In this document: piece by piece, positions 43,900 through 55,097 of the stretch
How positions within the stretch are numbered: position 1 is the first letter of the stretch
Layout of the letters: every line of letters starts with the position of its first letter
Source of the DNA: Lojkania enalia
Taxonomy: Eukaryota; Ascomycota; Dothideomycetes; Pleosporales
Assembly: GCA_010094045.1 (NCBI GenBank)
Contig: ML986733.1
Coordinates: forward strand, 1 to 64,000
Direction: 5' to 3'
Length of the DNA stretch: 64,000 nt
The notes under the pieces: generated by a model
What the model was told of the DNA's origin: nothing
Database searches by the model: none
Seen by the model: the letters and a program-made list of their open reading frames with translations, nothing else
Made by a program: the position numbers and the translations under genes

Positions 43900-45530
43900 G
43901 ATAACTATAATCTACTCGTAATTATCTAGCTATATAAGAGTAGGCCTTATATAATATTTTAAACCTATAATAACCTTTATAATACTAATAATACTTATCT
44001 AAAAACCTATCTTATTAAAGTTATAGATATTATTATTATATATACTATATTTTACAATTATATTCTATATAAGCTTAAAATATATATTAATAACTTCTAG
44101 ATTCTCTTATTTTATTCTTTAGTAATTCTTTACTTAATTAAAAGCTATTTTAAACTTATTTATACACGTTATAAATTGTTTAAACTAATTCTTTTCTATA
44201 GATATTTTATTATATACGCCTAATAGTTTATCTACTATATCTACTATTTTATATAGCTAGGGTGTAAATCCTTATAAATTAAGGTTATAAATATATTATA
44301 CGATTATTTATTCTTTAGTTACTATAAGCTTCTAGTAATTTAGTTATATATAAGAGCGAAACGTAATTCTATAAAATTAAGTAGAGAGTTGTTAATATTA
44401 TATATTAAAAGCTATAGTAGTGCGTTATACGCTCTTAAATTAGCCTGATTTATACGCCTATAAGGTAAGCTTAATTTTACCTTATTAAATTAAAAGAAGG
44501 TTATATTATAGATTTATTATAGTTTATATATAGTATTTATAATACTAAGAAAAAGTAGCCGCTTTAATAGTTTAGCCGCTTTAATTATAGAATACGTTAT
44601 AGATTATTATTATATATACTAAAGAAGTAAAGCTTTTAGAAAGAAGTACTATAAATTACTTAAACTATTATTTATACCTAAATAAAGGTTTTAAGATATT
44701 TCTATAAATTTTATAACTAATCTACTAGAATTAGAAGGTTATATAAATATTATAGTAGTAGTTAATAAGCTTAGTAAGTATAGATACTTAAGACTATATA
44801 TAAGAATTAAAACTTCTAATATCGTCTAACTATTCTATTATTATATATAAGTTTACTATAGACTACTATATACTATTATATCTAACTATAAAATATAGTT
44901 TATTTCTACTTTCTACTAAGAGTTTTATAAAAAGCTATAAATTAATATATATATATTAACCAGCTTCTACTTAAAAATTAATAGCTAGATAGAAAATACT
45001 AATATAATAATAGAACAAGTTCTTTAAATCTATACTAGCTATAAATAAGATAACTAGATTAAATAGCTACTAATAGTATAGTTTAAAGTAAATAATATAG
45101 TATCTAAATTAATAAAAGTCTTTCTATTTCTAGTCTACTTTAACTAGTACTTTTAAATAAGTTTTAAGCTACTTATAGAAATCTATTAATTATTAAAATA
45201 GTCCCTAATAGTTTAGAAAGCTAATAGACTAGTTAATAAGATAAAGAATATTATAGAGTATATTAGAGAAGAACTTACCTAAGTATAAGTATTCTAATAA
45301 GAGTATACTAACTATAAGTATATATTAGCCTCTAATTACTAGATTAGTAATCTAGTCTAATTAGATACTAGGAATATATATATCTAAAGACCGTTAAAAA
45401 AGTTTAACTAGAAGAATATAAGCTTCTATAAAGTTATTATAAAGGTATTCTTATATACTTATAAATTAAAGCTACCTAAATTAGCTAAAATATATTCTAT
45501 ATTCTATATATTACTATTATAGCTAGTACT
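43900..45530 (+). mobile_element. Ty3/gypsy pol remnant (integrase and C-terminal part)
   Basis: The plus strand reads integrase-like text broken by stops. At about 44985-45110 a string matches the gypsy block around QTERVNQ-L-YLRIYTSYQQD-W..LP-AEF-YNN. At about 45385-45520 it reads RPLKKFN-stop-KNISFYKVIIKVF...YKLKLPK, as in the RPSKKLDYKRLGPFKV..YKLDLP end of pol. An LTR-like repeat begins directly after. RIP-style TAG stops make it inactive. Confidence 0.6.
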
Positions 45531-45533
45531 TAA

Positions 45534-45752
45534 GTTATTATTATAGTATCTTTACATTCCCTCCTAATATCTGTATATAGCGCGCTTACTTCTATATACG
45601 TACTTTCTTCTTCTCTTTTATCTTTCTACTTACTTTATATATAGCTTACTCTTTAGCTATTCTCTTATATAATACCTAAAATCTGTATGTAGTATACTAT
45701 ACTAAATATTAGATAAGCCTTATTATTTCTATTTATAGTCTCTTATAATATT
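45534..45752. repeat. LTR-like direct repeat A
   Basis: About 215 bp, near-identical in layout to units at 46857-47073 and 48918-49132: it starts around ATTATAGTATC, has an internal TATATAGCGCGC(TT)AC word and ends TCTCTTATAATA. It directly follows the gypsy pol remnant. Confidence 0.65.
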
Positions 45753-46856
45753 AGAATAGCTCGCTTAGTTATATAGTAATAGCAGCTAGATAGCTACTAT
45801 AGATCTCTAGATAGAGATCTTTATTATTTCCTATCCGGATTTTTTTCTTTCTTCCTAGTAATATCTAGCTAAAATACTAGCCTAATAGCTATCCTACTAC
45901 TTATATAGCAGCTATAGTAGGAGCTTTAGAACTAGTAATCTAAAATCTAGTAGCTTTAATCTAATCTTAACTTAGTATATACTATTAGTTTCTAGCTTTA
46001 GTCTTCTACTACCTTTTATTCTTAACTCCTAAACCTTCTATATTTTAACGGTAAACTATATATATTTTATATATAGCTTCTATCTATTAAAGCTAAGCTC
46101 TATTTAAACTAGTTTAATAGAGCTAATATATTTAACTATATCTAGAACTAACTTAAATAGTTATAGTAGGTATTAGTATTATACCTCTACTAGACTATTA
46201 AGAATAGCTAGTTTTAGGATCCTAAGATAATCTTTTTATTCTTCTAATACCTCTATTATAATTTATATAAGGAATAGAAAGTAGTTTAATATTTTATATT
46301 AGTATATTAAAAGAATAATAAGTTGTTACTTATATACCTTACTTATTTTAAGCGTCTTTTATATAAGGTAGATGCCTAATTATAGCCTAATATATCTTAA
46401 ATCTTCTCTTTTTACTATAGTCTCTACTCTTCTTTCCGCCAGCTTCTTAAAGAGTTAAATAATTCTCTATTCTATTAGTAATATAATAACTATATTAAGC
46501 TTATTTAGCGTATTAATTATTATACTAGATACTAGCTAGCTAGCTAGAAATAGTTCTTTTAAACTAATACTTAGCTAGTTAAATTTCCTTCTCTTAAGTA
46601 TATAGATATTAATAATACCTAAATAAGATTATACTTATCTTTTATATTATTAATCTACTACTATTACTATTATAATTATAATCTCTATTATAGTTATAGA
46701 TCTAGATATTATTAGATTAAAAACTGTAGCTAGGTTAAACCGCAGCTCCTCCTAATAAATATAGTACTTCTACCCTATATAAAATAGATAGCTAGTTATA
46801 CTAGGTCCCTATATTATAGCTATAATTGTTAATTGCAGCTACTTTTTAAAAGGGGG

Positions 46857-47073
46857 TACTATTATAGTATCCTTATATTCTCTTCTAATACCTATATATA
46901 GCGTGCTTACTTCTATATATATATCTTCTTCTTCTTCTCTCTTATCTTCCTACTTACCTCGTATATAGCTTACTTTTTAGCTATCCTCTTATATAACACC
47001 TAAGATCTATATATAGTATACTATACTAAATATTAGATAAGCCTTATTATCTCTATTTATAGCCTCTTATAAT
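46857..47073. repeat. LTR-like direct repeat B
   Basis: Second copy, preceded by the purine run AAAAGGGGG (a polypurine tract), which suits a 3' LTR. The sequence between A and B (45815-46856) recurs before repeat C, so repeats A and B may bound a short element of about 1.5 kb lacking pol. Confidence 0.65.
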
Positions 47074-48917
47074 AGTTGTTTAACTACTTATTTAGTTAAT
47101 AAATATATAACCCTAAACCTATTAAAATTAATAGAGAACTAGAATATCTTATTAAATAAATAGAAGACTTTTACTATAACTAATAGAGACGTTAGTATAA
47201 ATATCTAGTTAAATAGACTAGCTATTATAACCTAGAATAGTACCCGGCTAGTAACTTTACTAAGATAACTACTATAGAAGATTATTATACTAGAAATTTA
47301 AATAAGAAAGACTTAAATATAATATTATATCTAATTTTTAATTAGGTATTTAGAATCTAACCTAAATATATACCTAAACACCTATAATAGTACTATTATA
47401 TAATAATAACTAATTATACTAATATACCTACAATTTAATCTAATTTCTAGTATAGTACTAATATATAAACTAAACTAACCTAATCTCTAATATATTACTA
47501 CTATATAATAATAACTAATTATACTAATATATCTACAATCTTAACTAATTCTAGTATTAATAACTACTACTTAATTATAAATAACCTAAATATAATATAA
47601 AAACCTAAATTATAAGAATTTATAATTAAAAGAGGGGTACTATTATAATAATACTATAATATCTCTATATCTATACTACTCTTACTATAATACTTAAACT
47701 AGCTATTAGCTGCTAGCTAGAATATAACCGACTTATTATAACTATAATAGAGGAAGGTTTTATTAACCCGGCTAACCTATATAATAGTATAAATCTAGCT
47801 TCTATAAAAACTTATATAATATAGATATTTCTATTTTTTATATAATATTTTAATATTTATATATAGTATATAGTAATAGAGTTAACTATCTAAAGTATAA
47901 TTAACTAACTATATATAAACGTCTATAATATCTAGATAGAAATCTTTATTATTCTTTATCTAGATTTTTCTTCCTTTCTAATACTATCTAATTAGAATAT
48001 TAGCTTAATAGTTATTTTACTATTTATATAGTAGCTATAGTAGAAGTTTTAAAACTAGTAATTTAAAATCTATCAACTTTAATCTAATTTTAACTTAGTA
48101 TATACTATTATCTTCTAATTTTAATTCTCTACTACCTTCTATTTTTAACTTCTAGACCTTTTATATTTCGATAGTAAACTATATATATTTTATATATAGC
48201 TTCTATTTATTAAAACTAAGCCCTATTTAAACTAGCTTAATAGAACTAATATATTTAACTATATCTAGAACTAACTTAAACAACTATAGTAGATATTAGT
48301 ACTATACTTCTACTAAACTGCTAAGAATAGCTAGTTCTAAGATTCTAAGATAATCTTTTTATTCTTCTAGTACTTTTATTATAATTTATATAAGGAATAG
48401 AAGGTAATTTAATATTTTATATTAGTATATTAAAAGAATAATAAGTTACTTCTTATATACCTCGCTTATTTTAAGTATCTCTTATATAAGGTAGGTACCT
48501 AATTATAGCTTAATATATCTTAAATCTCCTTTTTCTATTATAGTTTCTACTTCTCTTTCTACTAACTTTTTAAAGAGTTAAATAACTTTATATTCTATTA
48601 GTAATATAATAACTATATTCAGCTTATTTAATATATTAATTATTATATTAAACGCTAACTAACTAGCTAGAAATAGTTCTTCTAAACTAATACTTAGTTA
48701 GTTAATTCTCCTTTTCCTAAATATATAGATATTAGTAATATCTAAATAATATCGCGCTCTTCTTTTATATTATTAGATTAAGAACTATAGTTAGACTAAG
48801 CTATAGCTCCTCCTAATAGATATAGTATATCTACCCTATATAAAATAGATAGCTAGTTATACTAGGTTTCTATATTATAGCTATAATCGTTAATTGCGGC
48901 TACTTTTAAAAGGGGGG

Positions 48918-49132
48918 TACTATTATAGTATCCTTATATTCTCTCTAATACCTATATATAGCGCACTCGCTTCTATATATATACTTTCTTCTTCCCCCTT
49001 ATCTTCCTAATTATTCTATATATAGCTTACTCTTTAGCTATCTTCTAATATAACACCTGAGATCTATATATAGTATATAATATTAAGCGTTAGGTAAGCT
49101 TTATTATCTCTACTTATAGCCTCTTATAATAA
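48918..49132. repeat. LTR-like direct repeat C
   Basis: Third copy, again preceded by a polypurine tract (AAAAGGGGGG). The 47930-48915 segment upstream is a diverged copy of 45815-46856. Normal base composition resumes about 200 bp to the right. Confidence 0.65.
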
Positions 49133-49332
49133 CTATATATTAATTATAATAGAATCCTTAAATCTTTTATATTATAAATAGAACTTCTTTTTCTACTTTA
49201 TTTAGAGCTCTATCTAGGTATTAGTAAAATATAATATCTAGTATTTATTTATAGATTAAAGAGGAGAACTATAGCTATAGGTAGTAAATAAAGCGTCCGC
49301 TATTTATCGTATATTGATAATCTGTAGTAGAA

Positions 49333-50057
49333 AACCTTGTTAGTTAAGGTCTAAGATCTACTAAATAAGAGGCTGCTCTTCTATAGCTAATAACTTTCGT
49401 TTCTTAGCATTTAATGTAGCCTGTGGTAGAGCACCTACAAGACGGTCTTATAACGTAAATCGAGGGGTATTGTATATCCACGCACCCGTATAAACGCGTA
49501 ATTTTTTGTCTTTCTGAACAGCAGTAGTTGCTAGAAGCAGCCTACCTTCTTTCTGAGCTAATTGAGGTGGTTGCGTTGACGAAATTCTTGATTAAAGGTG
49601 TTATGTCCCGTAGAATTGATGGGGCTGCCGGATGACTGATTTTGCTGGATGAATGATAAAATACATTATCCTATTCAGTTCCACTCCTATTTTAGCCTAT
49701 AAAGAAACACGAACTTCCTCAATCCTCAACCCATACTTACTGTCCTCGTTTCATTTTCTACCTCGCTGCTCCCTGACACGATCCGTATTCCGGACACTAC
49801 CGTATTAATCGGCAAATCCGCATAGTGGAACGATATGCACAGTACGAGTGGCGTAGCAGCTACTTTAGCATTTATTAACTCTAGCGGATTCCGCTCTCAC
49901 ATACAAAGATCCGATTGTAGAAAAAAGATCTACGCATTTCAAATAATCTTTATATAGGTCACTTCTGCATGGCCCCAATATACTCGTCTTGCTTGCGACA
50001 CAGTGGAAATAGCTAGAATTACCCCGTTTTGCGCTTCTTCGCCCTTCCCGTAATTTT
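49333..50057. other. gene-free border between AT island and cluster
   Basis: Base composition returns to normal. No gene, RNA or repeat is recognised apart from short frames without motifs. Confidence 0.45.
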
Positions 50058-51478
50058 TTATATCCATTCAATGTCAATAATCCCTAGCTTCGATATCGGT
50101 ATTTGCGTAATGGCACGGATCTTATATCTAGAAGCAGCTTCGGTTACAAGTGCTTGCCAATCTTGAGCTTCGCGCTCTTTGCCGTTGCAGATGGACTTCA
50201 TGTAAAGATCAAAGAGGCTAGCACTGCTATTAACCTTTATTCCTGCAGCTCACTGGTGTACATAGGAAACATCTACATACCGCATCGATCCTTGTATATG
50301 CAGCGATGATTGATGAGGCTCAGGAACAATCCACTCATGTACCAAGATTCTGGCCCCTGGTTGTAGTGCAGGGATTAGGGCGCGCAAGATCTTGAGGCAG
50401 TACTGGTCTGACCAATCGTGTAAGACCCAGCGCAATAGATATATGTTTGCCTTCACGGGCTGCACTTTAAAAAAATCGTGCGGCATAAATTCCACCCTGT
50501 CTTTGACCTCTTCGGGCACATTCTTTCGGCTCGTTTCCACGACTTCGGGCCGATCTTGTACAATGGCGCGCAAGTTGGGAAATTTTTGGACGAGCGGGAT
50601 GCTGAAGGCGCCGTGCGAGCCGCCCACATCAATAAGTGTCCCGTCAGTAAGATGATTGGATGAAAAGTAGTGGAGTAGAGCCTCAGGCCCGTACCCAGGA
50701 CCGAGGGAGAACAGTGTCATGGCGTTGCTAAAGCGTTCCACGCGCCCGGGAAACTGAGACATATAGTCAAAACAATGTTTATCCGTGTCATTAGCAAGTG
50801 AGTATCCAGCATGATTTGGCTCCCCTGACCCTGGCCACTTCTCCATAGCATCGACCATCCGCGTAGCAGCGGGCAGTATCTCTTCGGCGTACATCTCCAC
50901 CCATTGTCGGGCCAATTCGCTCCTAGCTAGAAATCGTGATGCAGCTGTGTGTGATACCTTGCCCGGTTCCTTTTCTTGAAAGACATGGTTCGTCAAGGCA
51001 CCACGTACGATGCGACGGATGTCGGCTTCGGAAATGCTGGCTAGGTCTGAGAGCTCTGTGTAGGTGACTGTGGATTGAGAGGCAGGAAAAGAAGTCGCGA
51101 TGTTAAAGCGACAGATAGCTTGAAGATTAATCAGGTCAATTGCCTAGTTTGAATCGCTTAGTGCTAAGTTCGAAGTCATTCGTTAAGCGGAGGGGAGAGA
51201 ACGGGGGTAAAGAATTAATCAATAAGTACGGCGCTCACATTCGTGGTGAATATGGAAGTCGTAGATCCTCCTAATAGGGCTTTTAGCTCCGAACATGCTT
51301 GAAGTGCAGCATCACGGGGGTTTGCATAATCTTTATCTGCTTGTACATGGACGGGAACGTCTGTGTCGAAAGACAGATGGGGGATACCGTGGAAAGCGAG
51401 GTAGGCGTTGAGTTCCGCTGTACTTTTAGCAATTTTTGCGCTGAGTTCGGCTACGCGGTTTGCCATTATAATATTCAA
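50058..51478 (-). CDS. SAM-dependent O-methyltransferase (Methyltransf_2 family)
   Basis: Transfers a methyl group from SAM to a hydroxyl of a small molecule. Three exons, 51478-51239, 51143-50281 and 50223-50058, with introns 51238-51144 (GTGAGC..CTAG) and 50280-50224 (GTATGT..GCAG), join in frame to 422 aa, the usual size. The N-terminal half is the winged-helix dimerisation region. The SAM motif I is DVGGSHG (252-258), and the general base is the His of HDWSD (H322). The last exon supplies the closing helix (MKSICNGKERE...DW). Tailoring enzymes of this family are common in fungal metabolite clusters. It shares a 680 bp divergent promoter with UstYa-like gene 1. Substrate unknown. Confidence 0.87.
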
Positions 51479-52161
51479 TTGCTTGAAGGACTAGTTATTA
51501 AGGAAATCATCCAGAAAAACGAAAGATATAAATTATGTGGACAAGGCTCTGCATTTCATTCTTCTAGCAATACTACTACAGTGGAACATTATCATTACTT
51601 TCCTGAGACAAGTATAATATGTTACTTATAAGATTTTACGACGATAGAATGAATTTTATATGTATTAATTAATACTTTAAATACACGGCTACCGTTACAT
51701 TCTATACGATTATTATATAAGCATCTCGCTTAGAACGTGGATTTTACCTTACTATAATTCTAAAAATTTTAAATCCTGGTTGTAAAATAAAGCTTACCAA
51801 ATTTAATGTATATATGTTTGGCAGTATAAATACAACTTACCGCTAATACGAAGGGCGTCTATTACCAGGTTCGTCTATATCTTGTTATTAGCAAATGAAT
51901 ATCCTTGCTCCAAGTGTCGGGTGATATATTGCTTGGATTGCCGTTGAACCCCGGAAGGATTAGGCCCCCTGCCACTACCCTGTCATGGAAGCATCATGTG
52001 TGCCGAAGAGCAATATAGGACGCAGGGACGCACAGAGACCGCCAACGCTGTCCGGACTGGGCGGTGCCGTCTGCGCGACCTAGTTGTATTCCGGTGTATT
52101 CCCCCACTTGCGACTCTTAGCAGCTACCATTGGAATTTTCTTTGCAACTACCAAAGGCACA
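51479..52161. promoter_or_regulatory. divergent promoter region between O-methyltransferase and UstYa-like gene 1
   Basis: 680 bp with an AT-rich core (about 51640-51850) and no supported gene. It must hold the promoters of both flanking genes. No specific operator can be named. Confidence 0.4.
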
Positions 52162-52999
52162 ATGACTATCATTTTCGGACGCAATGGGTTGTCTAGGACC
52201 AAGTACACGCCTCTCAAATCCCTAGATGCACCACCACCGTGTAGCAGCCGTAGTATATTCATTTCAAGTTTATTGAGTACGGCCATAGTTGTCCTGGGTG
52301 TCACCCTCTTGTCTATTCTCTCATTCATTGCTGGACGGCATTCGTTGACTATAGAGGGTGCGGATAGTATTTTAAACCGTGAGGAGTTAAGATGTACTTC
52401 TATCTGTCTAGTTATTGACAATATTTTCGCAGTCACCTCGCGCCCACACGTCTTTCGATACCATCGGCTATTTGCAGAGCCACCAAACAGCACTACTGAC
52501 AAGGCCTGGCTTAGTCTTTTCCCAACGCAAGGGGGGTTCTTTAAACACCCGGTTCTCGCACCCAAACGTTCAACCTTTGCTGTCTTTCATCAGATACACT
52601 GTCTTGTAGGTCGCTCGCACCACTCCTTTTCATTTAGCACCCCCCTAATGCGTGTCGAAGGACGGTATGCGCCATGGATATTGGGCCCTCTTTGATTTGG
52701 CTTCACATGGTCAAAAATTGAATGAGACTGAACTTCCATTTCACGCTTCCCCACGGCACATTCGGCACTGTATTGATCTATTGCGAAACGTGCTCATGTG
52801 CCAGCCAGACTTAACTCTTGAAGTTAGAGATGATGAACTTGGCGGTGTTACAGGTTTCGGGACCGAGCATCAGTGTATAGATTGGAGGAAGCTCGTGGAC
52901 TGGACGACTGAGTGGGAAACGTATCAGCAGGAGCCTGGGAGAAAGAAGAAACTACATGATCACGAATCTAGGCATCATCCGCATAGAATAGATGATTAA
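52162..52999 (+). CDS. UstYa-like (DUF3328) oxidase 1
   Basis: Family of type II membrane proteins in fungal clusters for ustiloxin-type RiPPs and cyclochlorotine-type peptides, where members catalyse oxidative cyclisation, hydroxylation or halogenation. Exons 52162-52605 and 52661-52999, intron 52606-52660, 260 aa. The start at 52162 has A at -3; an upstream in-frame ATG at 52084 would add 26 residues. One membrane helix lies near residues 36-63. Both metal-binding motifs are intact: HQIHC (143-147), interrupted just after by the intron, and HIRHC (181-185) followed by MCQPD. An in-frame 39-bp segment (about 52392-52430, GT..CAG) could be a very short extra intron. It is convergent with the adenylation gene. 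Confidence 0.88.
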
Positions 53000-53221
53000 G
53001 AAAAACAAATAGTCACTCGATGGTGTAGATGACGGCGAGTACATAGGTTAACAAAAAAGTTTCCTTAATAACCTTGCAACCCTTTTCTCACCTCGTCCCT
53101 TTTATATTCCCATTCGCAATACGTGCTACCGCCAAGTCCAGCCACTGCAGCAACTTTTTTCGACACGCCATTAGGCTATAATAATCTAATATGTATGGGC
53201 TGTGAGTACGATTTTCTAAAC

Positions 53222-54931
53222 CTACTCTCCTCCAGCGAAAAGACCTTCGACATCCTTTTCAAACACCTTCAAACTTGGTCCTCTCATCACTGATCCCTTT
53301 GCGCTTTTTACAAGACCCCTCTCGCTGCTGGTAACAATAACAAATTTTTTGCGCAGTCTTGTGTAATCAGAAAGTCCATGATTTGCTTCTTCGACTGCAG
53401 GCCAAACAGCGTCCAACGCTGCTGCAGGGCCCTTCTCTTTAAATTCTTCGCTAGCAGCCGGATTAAGCTCGATGATGGCGAATGATTGCTGGAGTCCGCT
53501 GCCGCCCACAAGTGCCATTTGTATGTTAGGATGCTTCATAATCTTCTCTTCCACTGCAGCGGCGTTGATGTTAGCGCTATTAGAGAGCACCACGACATCA
53601 TCAGAACGCCCCACATATGCCCACAGCCCCTCTTTGCCCGGGTGTTTTCGGAAAAGATCTTTCGTTTCGTATTCATCTATATTAGGATAGACGATAAAAA
53701 CTTGCTGCCACACGGCGTCCAGCCTTTTTTTGAAGACCAATTCGTACAAATTGCCTGTTCTCTCTACGAATTCAATTCCTTGGCCAGATTGAAAAGCGTA
53801 GTAGGCCCAATCTTGGGGTCCGTCGACAGTGCTGAGGAAGTAGGGACCGCATTCGGTTGTGCCCATTGCTGGACATAGCTTCACATGTTGTGAAAGCATG
53901 TTCCCGGTTTCAGTATCTAAAGCCGCACCAATCCACTGAATGTATTCTAGATCCTTGAGGAGTTCCAAGGTCTGCGATTGCTGCACCATCGCTCGAAGCA
54001 AGAAGGGTAGGCTAACAAAACCTTCGGCCCCACTATAACGTAGAGTATCTGCGACGACGAGAGGGGTTGGAGGTTTGGTTGCCGGACCTTGAACGCTCAC
54101 CATCCGCAAGAATGTGGGAGCTTGGAGTGCAGCACACATTCCTGAGAAGTGGCTAAGTGGCGCGACCCCGTAACATCGCCGGTTGATATGCCACCCAAGT
54201 TGAGTCTGATCTTTTGGCTCTGGTAGACCTTGGGCGATGTCAAAAGAGGTCATCATTCGATTTGTGTAGGTAATCGGCCTCGGGAGGCCTGTAGTGCCTG
54301 ACGTGTGGAAAATGAGCCATGGGTCATCTTTGCCTTCGTCCCAAGACCTTCTGTACGAAAATGCAGGAGCCTTATCGGCATTCAACCAAGTGTTGAGCTC
54401 CGGAACTACGATAGATCGGATGTGTGGACTGTCGGAAAGAAGTCTTCGGACCTGTTCCTGAGCATAGGCTGGGTGGAGCAAGTATTCGCAGCGTGTGGAC
54501 TGAAGCAGATGCAGTTTGACGGGCGGTGGAGCAAGTGAAAACGGAAACAGAATCTGTTGCATACTAAGCTGTCGACTTTACATTATAATTGCAGACTAAT
54601 TCACCTGCTTGCTAACTTTCGCAGCTGCAACGGCGAGAATTGGATATCGCAGATCGTTCGGTCCCTGATATGCGATGACACCGAAAGGCTCTGCGCTTGC
54701 TGGTCCAATATTTGCTTGGAGCCAAATCGCTGCGTGGTCGATAGCATTGGAGAATTTGCTGCACGAAATGTCGAGGAAGCCCTCGGAAAGATTATTGTCG
54801 TTCTTCGGAATAGAGAAGTAGACATTGTCCGGATGTGACTGAGCCTGGGCATTGATTGTTGACGCAACGAGGCGTCTGCCTTGTTCATTAACCATTTTCA
54901 AAGCGGGCAAGTCGAGGACAGAACATCTCAT
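53222..54931 (-). CDS. stand-alone adenylate-forming enzyme (NRPS-like A domain)
   Basis: Activates a carboxylic acid with ATP. Exon 1 54931-54605, intron 54604-54554 (GTGAAT..ACAG), exon 2 54553-53222, 552 aa. Motifs: P-loop-like HTSGTTG (192-198), GTTECGP (340-346), YVGRSDD, and the catalytic Lys in SAKGSVMR (K528). The sequence is closest in style to the A domain of fungal NRPS-like carboxylate reductases (A-T-R). Here the protein stops where the carrier domain would begin. The 222 bp to the next gene contains no carrier or reductase sequence. So it either releases acyl-adenylate to CoA or another acceptor, or loads a carrier encoded elsewhere. It shares a 166 bp promoter with the hydrolase gene. 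Confidence 0.87.
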
Positions 54932-55097
54932 GCTCGGCTACCATGTAGGCCATAAGTATAGCGCCGGAGGTGACACACAGTCACGTGAAAGCGGCGTGAG
55001 ACTTGGCGGACTTGGCGACACCATCACCCCTCACATCGGAAGTTCATCGCACAACAGAGCATGCCCCGACGCTATTACTGAACGGCATCGTTGCGGA
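54932..55097. promoter_or_regulatory. compact bidirectional promoter with a CACGTG E-box
   Basis: Only 166 bp separate the starts of the adenylation and hydrolase genes. It contains the palindrome TCACGTGA (54981-54988), a classical bHLH/bZIP-type core, placed 117 bp upstream of the hydrolase ATG. Co-regulation of the two genes is likely; binding by a given factor is not shown. Confidence 0.5.

Larger units (their letters stand above)
33600..49330. repeat. AT-rich RIP-mutated transposon island
   Basis: About 15.7 kb composed overwhelmingly of A and T with dense TA steps and hardly any long open frame on either strand. The borders are abrupt: normal composition ends near 33.5 kb and returns near 49.35 kb. 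Translated remnants of transposases and gypsy pol show TAG exactly where Trp (TGG) or Gln (CAG) is expected. C-to-T change on either strand is the signature of RIP, which acts on repeats in Pezizomycotina. No live gene is supported inside. Confidence 0.9.

Noticed and set aside
33600..49330. Mitochondrial insertion as the cause of the AT-rich block
   Set aside because: Remnants are pogo and gypsy elements with RIP-like stops; no mitochondrial gene text was seen.
53000..53221. Search for a carrier or reductase domain after the adenylation enzyme
   Set aside because: All frames have stops and no carrier-type Ser motif; the next gene is convergent and ends at 52999.
54852..55097. Upstream extension of the hydrolase reading frame to an earlier ATG
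   Set aside because: It would overlap the start of the divergent adenylation gene and adds residues unlike the family; the ATG at 55098 gives the expected N-terminus.
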